Assembly (NCBI GenBank): GCA_013372975.1
Contig: JABXIS010000054.1
Coordinates: forward strand, 1 to 64,000
Direction: 5' to 3'
DNA: 64,000 nt
From: Alphaproteobacteria bacterium
GTDB taxonomy: Bacteria > Pseudomonadota > Alphaproteobacteria > Sphingomonadales > Kordiimonadaceae
Shown here: positions 45,471 to 54,418 of the stretch, piece by piece
Position numbering within the stretch: position 1 is the stretch's first letter
Layout: each line of letters opens with the position of its first letter
The notes under the pieces: generated by a model
The model's database searches: none
The model's input: the letters and a program-made list of their open reading frames with translations, nothing else
What the model was told of the DNA's origin: nothing
Translations under genes and position numbers: made by a program

Positions 45471-47195
45471 CTACGCCATGACACTGTCTGTGTTCGGGTT
45501 TTCCATTTTTGAGGTTAGTCCAGGAATATAGACAGCAACGCAATTCCGACCTGCGGCCTTTGCTTTATAGAGCGCCTCGTCCCCTGCGACGAACAGATCT
45601 GATGCGGTGAGAAAACGGCCATCTCGCCTACTGACCACACCTATACTGATTGTCACCCCATCAAAAGGAACCTCCTCCATCACATGCTGTCGCAGTCTTT
45701 CTGCCAATGTGATGGCCTCATCCGCAGTTGTTCTCGGCAAGATTACTGCAAATTCCTCCCCACCATAGCGATAGGCGGAACCAGGACGCCTGATCTGTGC
45801 CTTGAAGGCTTTGCCAATTTCCCGCAAGACTTTGTCGCCAGCAGCATGGCCGTATTCGTCATTGAAACGCTTGAAATGGTCGACATCAACGATCATGAGT
45901 GAAAGTTCAGCTTGAGGTCTGCTGCTGATGGCAAATTCTTCATCGAGTTCTTCGTCAAAATAGCGCCTGTTTGCCAGCCCTGTCAGTTCGTCGATGTGTG
46001 ACTGATAGCGAAGTTGCTTAACCCGCACGCCAAGAGCTGCAGACAGGAAAACGAATTCGATGAAGGAGCCAATCTGGAAACCATAATGGGTCACAAAGTT
46101 ATGGGGAACCAGGCCAAATACTTTAAGATAATAGAGCATCAGACCAAGCAGGAAGATCGACCATGCCAACAGGTAATATTTTGCGGCCTGCTCACCTTTC
46201 CTGTGGGCCACTACCCCCATGGATATGATGTGTAGAAGGGCAAGGAGATTCAGCACAGATATGGGCTGCACAAGATTTCCATATGCAGTGAATGGCACCG
46301 CCAACAATATCCCTACGAGCAAGACCTGCAGGACAGTGACACTTCGGTGCAGAAATGGCGAGACGCGCTTGATCCCAAGAAGAGAGCGGGAAAATTGTAG
46401 CAAGAAGAAGATTGATAGGGTCAAGAGAACTGGGCGGCTCACCTGACCAAACTCGGGCGAATTTGGCCACAGATACTGAAAGGCCAGTCCATTGAATGCC
46501 ATCATGTAGCTGCTATAGCTAAGCACATATGTCAGATACCATAGAAAGGCGATCTGCCTGTCCATTAGGTATAGAAGCAATACGCATAAAGCTAACAACA
46601 GGAAGCCACCAAAATAAGCTCCGAATACGAGATATTCTGTTTCAACTTGGGGCAATAGGGTTTGTTCCCCAAACAGAGTAAGGCCAATATTGACCGGCCC
46701 TTGGGTTCTTACCCGCATATAGACTGTTTGCGTTTCGCCTACCGCTAGTGTGAGGGGAAAGAGAAAATCACGGTGTTTTATTGGACGACTGCCAAAGAGG
46801 CGTCTGTTACCCGTTTCCCAGGAAGTAATTTCACGCGTCCCGGAAAAGACCCATACATCGACAATGTCCAAAAGCGGATAATCCAGCTTGAAGGTCACTT
46901 TTTGAGGTAGGTCGCCATCGTTCTCTACACGAAATCGCACCCACCAATCGGATTGGGAAAAGCCGTAGTTTGCCGATTCCCGATATAGGGGCTCAAAGCG
47001 GGCGTTAAATAATGGATCAAGAATATGCTCTCTGCCATATTGCGCTTCAGGGTCTTCAAGAATGTCCAGATGCCGCGTCATCTCAACAACGGTGGGTGTT
47101 CCGTCAATTGGTAAAGGAGCGGCAGCTAACACCTGATGGCCCTGAAAGGTCACTATGGACCAGACCATAAGGAGCGCCAAATTCAATCGAGCCAT
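45471..47195 (-). CDS. 7TMR-DISM diguanylate cyclase
   Basis: 574 residues: signal peptide; a periplasmic 7TMR-DISMED2 beta-sandwich (about 35-190, with NYGFSQSDWWVRFRVEN); seven membrane helices (about 200-400); and a GGDEF domain (about 415-560) with active-site motif RYGGEEFAVILP. The inhibitory RxxD site upstream of GGEEF is not present (RPGS). It makes cyclic-di-GMP in response to a periplasmic carbohydrate-like or unknown ligand. It heads the minus-strand unit, 16 bases before the patatin gene, and is divergent from imuA. Confidence 0.92.
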   Translation of the reverse strand: MARLNLALLMVWSIVTFQGHQVLAAAPLPIDGTPTVVEMTRHLDILEDPEAQYGREHILDPLFNARFEPLYRESANYGFSQSDWWVRFRVENDGDLPQKVTFKLDYPLLDIVDVWVFSGTREITSWETGNRRLFGSRPIKHRDFLFPLTLAVGETQTVYMRVRTQGPVNIGLTLFGEQTLLPQVETEYLVFGAYFGGFLLLALCVLLLYLMDRQIAFLWYLTYVLSYSSYMMAFNGLAFQYLWPNSPEFGQVSRPVLLTLSIFFLLQFSRSLLGIKRVSPFLHRSVTVLQVLLVGILLAVPFTAYGNLVQPISVLNLLALLHIISMGVVAHRKGEQAAKYYLLAWSIFLLGLMLYYLKVFGLVPHNFVTHYGFQIGSFIEFVFLSAALGVRVKQLRYQSHIDELTGLANRRYFDEELDEEFAISSRPQAELSLMIVDVDHFKRFNDEYGHAAGDKVLREIGKAFKAQIRRPGSAYRYGGEEFAVILPRTTADEAITLAERLRQHVMEEVPFDGVTISIGVVSRRDGRFLTASDLFVAGDEALYKAKAAGRNCVAVYIPGLTSKMENPNTDSVMA

Positions 47196-47494
47196 ATTAA
47201 AAGTACCATACTTATTTCGCCAAGCTGGATTTACTCACTGCGAACAAACAGTCAAAATTCAGTGCCCCCACCAAGACCTCAGCGAGGGCATGCTAACAAA
47301 TCGGCGAATAAAAGCTAATTATTTTTCAAATTGTTAGTTGCAGGCTGTTGATTTGCTCTCTGCTTGTCCGTTCGACCTGTGACTCTTGTCAGGCCATTTC
47401 TGTAACAACTGCGGTTAATGCACAAAAATCCACATTGACTTTTGACACAAAAAATGAGAACAAAAAGTGAACAAATAACTTCAAGGAAGCACAC
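47196..47494. other. Divergent intergenic region between cyclase and imuA
   Basis: 299 bases with no credible gene. It holds the promoter of the minus-strand lipid/peroxidase unit, which I cannot locate, and the LexA-controlled promoter of imuA. A small CCTC-AGC-GAGG hairpin at about 47278 is the only other structure. Confidence 0.6.
47458..47472 (+). promoter_or_regulatory. LexA (SOS) box of the imuA-imuB-dnaE2 operon
   Basis: GAAC-AAAAAGT-GAAC, a perfect match to the alphaproteobacterial SOS box GAAC-N7-GAAC, 22 bases before the imuA start. TTGACT and TTGACA sequences just upstream could be the -35 element. Confidence 0.9.
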
Positions 47495-48328
47495 GTGCAC
47501 CCACAATCAGCACAAAATGATAACCAGGCCAACCTTGCATGGCCCGAGGATAATAAGAAGAAGGCCGCACTATCGAAGTTACGTCGTGTTGTTTCAAAAC
47601 TGGAGAACTCTGAGACAGCGTCGTTATGCGACAGCAATGCAGCTTATGAAGAAAAAAGGGCCGCACCCTCTGAAGAAGTGGCTAGGCATCAAGCAGAGAG
47701 CATCCTGCGTCGTGGATGGTTTCATGAATTCTGGGCGGATATTCCTGCGTATCACACATCAGCTATGGCAATGCTGTTGGAGGGGATACAGAAAAATGGC
47801 CAGATGATTTTATGGGTCCTTACACCCAATATGGAAAACGAATATGGCATTCCCTATGGACCCGGGCTGTTGATGCACGGCATAGACCCTGAGCGCATTA
47901 TTCTTGTTCGGACCGCAAGTGAACAGGAAGCCCTATGGGCAATGGATGAGGGTCTGAAAACATCATCACTAGCAGCTGTTGTTGGCGAGACTACCGGCAT
48001 GCCTCTTTCGGCCAGCAGGCGCCTGTCTCTGACCGCCAAAGAACATAAAATACGGTTTCTTCATTTGATCCGCATAAGCGAACCACCCTCCAGTGCAAGC
48101 TTCAGCCGCTGGCATGTGAAACCAATACCAAGCAATGACGCCTGCAATTCAGAAAGCTTCATAGGCCCTACCAGGCTTGGCATATGCCCCGTTAAACATA
48201 GACAAGGACATCCCCCGGCCCCTTTAAGTCTGGAGTGGAAAGATGAAACGCATAATTTCGGTATGGCTTCCAAAGTGGCCGATCGACCGCTGGCACAAAG
48301 TCAAGAACCGCAGAGACAGACTAACTGA
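47495..48328 (+). CDS. imuA: ImuA-like SOS mutagenesis protein
   Basis: 277 residues with a RecA/SulA-like fold: EILR-type start, ILRRGWFHEFWAD, AMAMLLEGIQKNGQMILWVL, GLLMHGIDPERIILVRTAS and the closing WKDETHNFGMASKVADR. With ImuB and DnaE2 it performs damage-induced mutagenic translesion synthesis. It starts at a GTG after AAGGA. Its last 28 codons overlap the start of imuB in another frame, and both the ImuA C-terminus and the ImuB N-terminus in the overlap match their families. Confidence 0.88.
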   Translation: MHPQSAQNDNQANLAWPEDNKKKAALSKLRRVVSKLENSETASLCDSNAAYEEKRAAPSEEVARHQAESILRRGWFHEFWADIPAYHTSAMAMLLEGIQKNGQMILWVLTPNMENEYGIPYGPGLLMHGIDPERIILVRTASEQEALWAMDEGLKTSSLAAVVGETTGMPLSASRRLSLTAKEHKIRFLHLIRISEPPSSASFSRWHVKPIPSNDACNSESFIGPTRLGICPVKHRQGHPPAPLSLEWKDETHNFGMASKVADRPLAQSQEPQRQTN

Positions 48329-49802
48329 AAACAGCATAAACGCCTTAGTCTATCAAGCTACCAACGGACAACGGCTTTATGCCGTTTGTGATCAGGCATC
48401 ACAGCTCGGGCTGTCAAAGGAGATGCCTCTGGCTGAAGCGAGAGCGATAGCGCCGCATCTCAATACCAGACTAGCTGATCCACAAGGTGATGCGGCTGCT
48501 TTACAGCAACTGGCGCGCTGGTTTGTTCGCTATAGCCCTCTTGTCAGCGTCGACGGTTTGGACGGCATAACTATTGATGCAACAGGCTGTGCACATTTAT
48601 TCGGCGGCGAAGAGGCCATGCTGTCTGATATCTCCATGCGTCTGGAAAGAGCCGGAATATACGCTTGCATATCAATGGCCGGTTCAATTGGAGCCGCATG
48701 GGCTATGGCCCACTATTATGGTCAAAATACCGTTGTGCAACCGGGTGATGATCAAGCGATCATATCACCATTGCCCGTAAGCGCCCTCCGCCTGGACAAG
48801 AAAACCATTCTCAGCCTCAACCGTTTGGGCTTGGGCACGATCGGATCCCTTCTCACATTAAGTCGCCCTGCTCTGGCTCGACGTTTCCGAGGCGCTCGAT
48901 CAAAGCAGGTCGCCGACCTACTGGACCAGATCGATAAAGTTGTTGGCAAAAAAGCTGAACCTATTGCACCACTTCAGCCCCTCCCCTCATGGCAGGTTCG
49001 GCAGGCTTTCTTGGAACCTATATCTACCCCTGAAAGCATCGAAAAGGCTGTTCAGGCCCTTGTGGCCGATCTTGCCATCATCCTGCAGCAATCAAGCCTT
49101 GGTGTACGCAAAATGACAGCTGTGGCTTATCGGGTCGACGGTACAGTATCCTCCTGCTCGGTAGGCACCAGCCGCCCGAACCGGGACCCTGATCACTTAA
49201 TGGAGCTTATATCCGAAAAACTGGCCTATATAGACGCTGGATTCGGTATTGATCTGCTGTTGTTAAAAGCGCTCGAGACTGAAGCCCTGGCGCCTTATCA
49301 ACTTGGTGATGAACGTCAGAGTTCCCTGAAATCCGCTATGGAATTAATGGACCGACTTACTGCACGTCTTGGTGACAGGGCTATTTCCAGGCTTTCCCAT
49401 CATCAAAGCCATATTCCTGAGCAGGCACAACATCTGGTGGCCGCAACTAATCAGAACCTTCATTGGAAAGAATATCCAACCACATCACTATGTCTACATC
49501 GCCCTCTTCGCTTGCTACTGCGCCCAGAGATAGTTGATGTTCTTGCCGAAGTTCCCGAAGGGCCGCCCAGACGGTTTCGCTGGCGACGGGTTTTGCATCA
49601 GGTAATGAAAGCTGAGGGGCCTGAGCGTGTTGCACCTGAATGGTGGCACACACCGCATGGTTATAGCAGAGACTATTATAGAATAGAGGTTGAGAGCGGT
49701 GCCCGTTTCTGGCTGTTCCGCCATGGCCTTTACGATGTACCTGGCGTACGGCCAGCAGAAGCAGTAGTCCCCCAATGGTATATGCACGGACTCTTTCCCT
49801 GA
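48243..49802 (+). CDS. imuB: ImuB, inactive Y-family polymerase-like protein
   Basis: 519 residues. The N-terminus (RIISVWLPKWPIDRW) and a little-finger-containing Y-family body are recognisable, but catalytic acids are missing: the first Asp is absent and the usual SIDE-type motif reads DGLDGITIDATGCAHLFGG. ImuB is known to act as the clamp-binding hub for ImuA and DnaE2 rather than as a polymerase. The fingers/thumb HhH segment includes LNRLGLGTIGSLLTLSRPAL. The gene overlaps imuA by 86 bases and ends nine bases before dnaE2. Confidence 0.9.
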   Translation: MKRIISVWLPKWPIDRWHKVKNRRDRLTENSINALVYQATNGQRLYAVCDQASQLGLSKEMPLAEARAIAPHLNTRLADPQGDAAALQQLARWFVRYSPLVSVDGLDGITIDATGCAHLFGGEEAMLSDISMRLERAGIYACISMAGSIGAAWAMAHYYGQNTVVQPGDDQAIISPLPVSALRLDKKTILSLNRLGLGTIGSLLTLSRPALARRFRGARSKQVADLLDQIDKVVGKKAEPIAPLQPLPSWQVRQAFLEPISTPESIEKAVQALVADLAIILQQSSLGVRKMTAVAYRVDGTVSSCSVGTSRPNRDPDHLMELISEKLAYIDAGFGIDLLLLKALETEALAPYQLGDERQSSLKSAMELMDRLTARLGDRAISRLSHHQSHIPEQAQHLVAATNQNLHWKEYPTTSLCLHRPLRLLLRPEIVDVLAEVPEGPPRRFRWRRVLHQVMKAEGPERVAPEWWHTPHGYSRDYYRIEVESGARFWLFRHGLYDVPGVRPAEAVVPQWYMHGLFP

Positions 49803-49810
49803 GGCCTTTC

Positions 49811-52800
49811 ATGAGTTATGCAGAGCTTCAAATTACCAGCAACTTCAGTTTTTTACGTGGTTCTTCTCATCCCGACGAACTGGCTATCACAGCCAAAGCA
49901 TTGGGTCTGAGGAGTATTGCTCTCACTGATAGAAACACATTGGCTGGCGTTGTTCGGGCCCATGTTTCCGCAAAAGAGCATGGCTTGGCCTTTATCCCTG
50001 CTTGCCGCCTCGATCTCCAGGACGGCCCCTCTCTGCTTGCATATCCCACTGATCGGCCCGCATATGCCCAACTCAGCAGTCTATTAACCACCGGCAACAG
50101 AAGGGCGCCCAAGGGAGAATGCTATATCTGGCGTGATGATGTTATCAATTTCAGCAAGGGCATCATCTTCGCGCTAATACCGCCACCGGACTTCTCTTTT
50201 GGGCCAGAAAGGATCGCTGAACTTCGGGAGCAACTACAAGCCAGAATATATCTCGCCGCTTCATATCGCTATCACAGCCAAGACAAAAGAAGGCTGGCAA
50301 AACTTCAGGGTTGGGCAACATACGCAGGCACCCCGCTTCTGGCGACAAATGACATTCTCTACCATGAACCGGACAGGCGTATAATTGCAGACACCATGAC
50401 CTGCATACGAACCCACAGCACAATAGATACTGCCGGTTATCTTCTTGGGCAAAATGCAGAACGTTTTCTGAAGCCTGCTCATGAAATGATGCGCCTGTTT
50501 ACAGATCACCCTGAAGCTATAGATGCTACCTGTGAAATCGCAGAAGCATGCAGTTTTTCCCTGGACGAATTACAGTATGAATATCCACACGAAACGGCTC
50601 CTGACGGCTTCACACCCCAGAAACATCTTGAACAATTGGCAGTGGGAGGTCTCAAATCACGATTTTCCGGCGCGCCGGAAGAGCGGTTTCAAAAAACATT
50701 GGCGCACGAACTTCGGATTGTCAGTGAAAAAAACTATGCCCCCTACTTCCTGACCGTCCATGACATTGTGGTCTATGCCCGAAAGAATGGCATCCTGTGT
50801 CAAGGCCGAGGATCTGCTGCCAATTCTCTGATATGTTATGCGCTTGGTATCACGGAGGTGGATCCAATCAAGGTTGATCTTCTTTTCGAACGCTTTGTAT
50901 CGGATGCCCGGGTTGAGCCCCCCGATATTGATGTGGATTTCGAACACGAGCGCCGTGAAGAGGTCATCCAATACATCTACGAAAAATATGGCCGCGACTG
51001 TGCCGGGCTGGCGGCCACAACAATTACCTACAAAATGCGTAGCGCAATTCGGGACGTTGGGAAGGTAATGGGCCTGAGCGAAGACACAATCAGCGCGCTC
51101 GCCGGCACAGTGTGGGGATCATATGGCCGCGAAATTCCAGACCACCGTGTCCGGGAAGCAGGCTTTGACCCAGAAGATAAAAATCTAAAGTTAACTCTTC
51201 AAATTGCACATGAACTAATTGGTTTTCCAAGACATTTGTCGCAACATGTAGGTGGCTTTGTTTTAACGGAGAAGCCACTTCATGAGATTGTGCCAATACA
51301 AAATGCAGCAATGGATGGGCGTACCGTTATTGAATGGAATAAGGACGATCTTGATGCCCTCAACATTCTTAAGGTTGATATCCTCGCCTTGGGCATGCTG
51401 AGCTGCCTGAGAGGGACATTTGACCTCCTGAAACAGCACCATAAACGCAATATGACCTTAGCCTCCATGCCAAAGGAGGATCCACAAACATACGACATGC
51501 TGTGCAAAGCTGACAGCATCGGAGTATTTCAGGTTGAAAGCCGGGCACAGATGAGCATGCTGCCGCGATTGAAACCCAGGAAATTCTATGACCTTGTCGT
51601 GCAGGTCGCGATTGTACGCCCTGGCCCTATTCAAGGAAACATGGTTCACCCCTACCTACGCCGCCGCCAGGGTAAGGAGAAAGTCGACTACCCCAGCCCA
51701 AAGGGCGGCCTTCCAAATGAGCTTAAAGGTGTACTTGAAAAGACTTTTGGCGTTCCTCTTTTTCAGGAACAGGCGATGAAAATTGCTATCGTCGCCGCAG
51801 GTTTCACTCCGGAAGATGCGGATAAGCTAAGGCGTTCCATGGCCTCATTCCGGAACATGGGCACAATTCACAAATTTCACCAACAATTTGTCACCGGCAT
51901 GACCTGTCGCGGCTACGAACCAGACTTTGCGGAAAGATGCTTTGAACAAATCAAAGGCTTTGCTGATTATGGGTTTCCTGAGAGCCATGCAGCCAGCTTC
52001 GCCTTGCTGGTGTACGCCTCTGCCTGGGTCAAGTGTCATTACCCCGATGTATTTGCCTGTGCTCTGTTGAACGCCCAACCTATGGGCTTCTATGCACCCG
52101 CCCAGATCGTCAGGGACGCGACCGATCATGGGGTGGAGATCCGTGAGGCCGATGTCAACCATAGTCATTGGTTTTCAACGCTAGAACCGGCACCTGAAAA
52201 TCATTGGCGCTTTGCTGTACGGCTTGGTTTGAGGCAAATCACCGGGATAAAGGAAAAAACAGCAGAACAAGTGACAGGAAATCGCATACGCCCTTATCTC
52301 GACGTGGAAGACTTACATGCTCGCTGCGACCTTTCTGTCAGCCAGATCGAAAAATTGGCAGAGGCCGACGCCTTCAGGTCTGCGGGGCTCAACCGGCGGC
52401 AGGCTCTCTGGCAGGTAAAAGGCTTGAAAGACACCCCTAACTTGCCGTTATTCATGCATGCCGACACAGCTGCAATCGGCAAGGAAGAATCTGTTTCTCT
52501 GCCAGACATGGCGTTATCCGAGCATGTCGTGACCGACTATCAAACCATGCGGCTGTCCCTAAAGGCACATCCTATATCTTTCTTACGCTCGCGATATACT
52601 CAGCGAGGGATCATACGCTGCTCTGAATTACACATGAGACAAAACGGCGCTCAAGTTATGGTCGCGGGATTAGTACTTGTCAGGCAACGCCCGGGAAGTG
52701 CCAAAGGAGTGGTTTTTCTTACGATTGAGGATGAAACCGGGATTGCAAACATAATTGTTTGGCAAAAAGTTTTTGAAAGCTATCGCGCCACTCTCATGGG

Positions 52801-52993
52801 TAGCCGTTTACTTGTCATATCTGGCGAGCTTCAACATGAGGACAATGTGACTCATATTGTAGCCCATAGCCTGAAAGATGACTCACAGGCCCTCCTCAAC
52901 TTATCCGGCGGGACAAAGTTAAGCCCATACAAACAATCTAACCACCCCAGAAATATTAGAGGCCTTATCCCCGCCAGCCGAGATTTTCATTAG
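49811..52993 (+). CDS. dnaE2: Error-prone DNA polymerase DnaE2
   Basis: 1060-residue C-family polymerase: PHP domain at the start (YAELQITSNFSFLRGSSHPDELA), palm motifs with catalytic acids in PPDIDVDFEHERREEV and KVDILALGMLSCLRG, the GRGSAANSLICYALGIT segment, and a C-terminal OB fold (about 930-1020, VMVAGLVLVRQRPGSAKGVVFLTIEDETG). It is the SOS mutagenic polymerase acting with ImuB. The ATG at 49811 after GAGG is chosen over 49775. Confidence 0.96.
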   Translation: MSYAELQITSNFSFLRGSSHPDELAITAKALGLRSIALTDRNTLAGVVRAHVSAKEHGLAFIPACRLDLQDGPSLLAYPTDRPAYAQLSSLLTTGNRRAPKGECYIWRDDVINFSKGIIFALIPPPDFSFGPERIAELREQLQARIYLAASYRYHSQDKRRLAKLQGWATYAGTPLLATNDILYHEPDRRIIADTMTCIRTHSTIDTAGYLLGQNAERFLKPAHEMMRLFTDHPEAIDATCEIAEACSFSLDELQYEYPHETAPDGFTPQKHLEQLAVGGLKSRFSGAPEERFQKTLAHELRIVSEKNYAPYFLTVHDIVVYARKNGILCQGRGSAANSLICYALGITEVDPIKVDLLFERFVSDARVEPPDIDVDFEHERREEVIQYIYEKYGRDCAGLAATTITYKMRSAIRDVGKVMGLSEDTISALAGTVWGSYGREIPDHRVREAGFDPEDKNLKLTLQIAHELIGFPRHLSQHVGGFVLTEKPLHEIVPIQNAAMDGRTVIEWNKDDLDALNILKVDILALGMLSCLRGTFDLLKQHHKRNMTLASMPKEDPQTYDMLCKADSIGVFQVESRAQMSMLPRLKPRKFYDLVVQVAIVRPGPIQGNMVHPYLRRRQGKEKVDYPSPKGGLPNELKGVLEKTFGVPLFQEQAMKIAIVAAGFTPEDADKLRRSMASFRNMGTIHKFHQQFVTGMTCRGYEPDFAERCFEQIKGFADYGFPESHAASFALLVYASAWVKCHYPDVFACALLNAQPMGFYAPAQIVRDATDHGVEIREADVNHSHWFSTLEPAPENHWRFAVRLGLRQITGIKEKTAEQVTGNRIRPYLDVEDLHARCDLSVSQIEKLAEADAFRSAGLNRRQALWQVKGLKDTPNLPLFMHADTAAIGKEESVSLPDMALSEHVVTDYQTMRLSLKAHPISFLRSRYTQRGIIRCSELHMRQNGAQVMVAGLVLVRQRPGSAKGVVFLTIEDETGIANIIVWQKVFESYRATLMGSRLLVISGELQHEDNVTHIVAHSLKDDSQALLNLSGGTKLSPYKQSNHPRNIRGLIPASRDFH

Positions 52994-53089
52994 CGGTAAC
53001 GGACAATTTACCTAAAATTAATACGATCTGTTGAGATCGCGATTCATTTCAGCTAGTAGCGATAATACAACCTTGAAAAGAACGCATGT

Positions 53090-53365
53090 ATGACAGCGAC
53101 AGAAAAAATAATTAGCGGCTTCTTCTTTATACTTGCTGTGCCAGCCATCCTGTTGCTGGCCCCAAGTGGCTTTAGTCTTTCAATAATATTGTTTATCGCG
53201 ACTTTTTTTGGATGGCGATATTGCATGGCAATCCGCATTCGCTGCAACAGCTGCGGAGACATATCAAAGCCTGGAATAAAGGGCCTAATCCAGATCGCAA
53301 CGAACACAAATGAATGTTCGTCATGTAGCAAGCCCAACAGCTGGAAACAAATTCACCGGGTCTAG
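53090..53365 (+). CDS. Small membrane protein with zinc-ribbon-like cysteines
   Basis: 91 residues: two adjacent hydrophobic helices (IISGFFFILAVPAILLLAP; LSIILFIATFFGWRYCMAI), then a soluble tail with two CxxC pairs (RCNSCGD and ECSSCSK) that could bind zinc. I do not recognise a family. It lies about 100 bases after dnaE2 on the same strand; the ribosome site is weak. The ordered architecture is more gene-like than a chance ORF. Confidence 0.5.
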   Translation: MTATEKIISGFFFILAVPAILLLAPSGFSLSIILFIATFFGWRYCMAIRIRCNSCGDISKPGIKGLIQIATNTNECSSCSKPNSWKQIHRV

Positions 53366-53384
53366 GACCAGATTCGTCCAGTCT

Positions 53385-54338
53385 TCACTCATATATCCGT
53401 TGCCGAATAAAGAAGAATAGGTTCGGATTATATATCTCTGACTGCGCTGCCCAAAAGCGATCAGTAGCGATAACATCCGCTCCATACTGAAACAGTTCCA
53501 AATATCTTCCCGGCACGCCCATCCTGGCAAACTCAGCATCCAAAGATGTAGAGGGACTTCCCAACGTCCCCAGAATAACCTTCCAACCCTCCGCATGAAT
53601 ATCATCATACAGAGATTGAGGCTGAACCCTCGTTCCTGTCCAAGCAATCAACCTGTCTTGCGGCAAGTTACTGTTCTTTACGGCATCCAGTTCCGCCAAG
53701 GAGCGAATAGTGACAGACAAAGCAAGGTCAGGCGCCGTTTCTGCAAAAGATTGGGCCTGCTCCAGCGAATAACTGATGGCAATCACATAATCACCTGCAC
53801 CCGTCTCAGCAATCAGCCTTGCAACGCGCTCAAAATCAGTTCCTCGTTTTATATCCAATGTTAGGATCGCTCGCCCGACAGCCCATCTGAGCGCGTCTAC
53901 CAACCTGGGTATACGAAAATTCGTTGATTTCCCGCTCTCGTCCCTGAGATAAAGCGTCTTCACTTGATCCCAGGTCATCGAAGATAACGCGCCCGCCCCG
54001 GTTGTTGTTCGGTCAAGAGTATCGTCGTGCATCAAAACAAGGGTACCGTCACCAAGGGTTGCGACATCAACCTCCATCATGCCTGGCCCATACAGCAGTG
54101 CATTCTGCATGGTCTCAAGAGCATTTTCAGGAAACCCTGGCGCGGGCCCGCCACGGTGATGGCTAACAAGCGGCACACGCACCGAACGCCATTTAAGAAA
54201 TGAAGGCATACCGCCCGGCGGTATCTCAATATAATGATGCGCGTCAGACGATGGCGGCGGAACATCTTCTGCAAAGCAGGCACCCACCCATACCGAAATA
54301 TGAGCAAACAGGACAAATATTAACCCCGGTGTCCGCAT
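53385..54338 (-). CDS. Glycerophosphodiester phosphodiesterase, exported
   Basis: About 317 residues with a signal peptide (LIFVLFAHISVWVGACFA). The GDPD TIM barrel has HHRGGPAPGFPENALETM, MEVDVATLGDGTLVLMHDDTLDRTT and LTLDIKRG. It hydrolyses glycerophosphodiesters to glycerol-3-phosphate and alcohol in the periplasm. The ATG at 54338, after AGGAGGG, is a strong start; the ORF track starts 17 codons early. The Cys before the mature start (GACFA) is not a clean lipobox. Divergent from mazG. Confidence 0.9.
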   Translation of the reverse strand: MRTPGLIFVLFAHISVWVGACFAEDVPPPSSDAHHYIEIPPGGMPSFLKWRSVRVPLVSHHRGGPAPGFPENALETMQNALLYGPGMMEVDVATLGDGTLVLMHDDTLDRTTTGAGALSSMTWDQVKTLYLRDESGKSTNFRIPRLVDALRWAVGRAILTLDIKRGTDFERVARLIAETGAGDYVIAISYSLEQAQSFAETAPDLALSVTIRSLAELDAVKNSNLPQDRLIAWTGTRVQPQSLYDDIHAEGWKVILGTLGSPSTSLDAEFARMGVPGRYLELFQYGADVIATDRFWAAQSEIYNPNLFFFIRQRIYE

Positions 54339-54418
54339 CAATACCCTCCTGCCCTTGACATTTCGCTGTGTTGCCTGAATGTGTGCCATGTTTCAAACAC
54401 TCACTGTCAGGGCTACAG

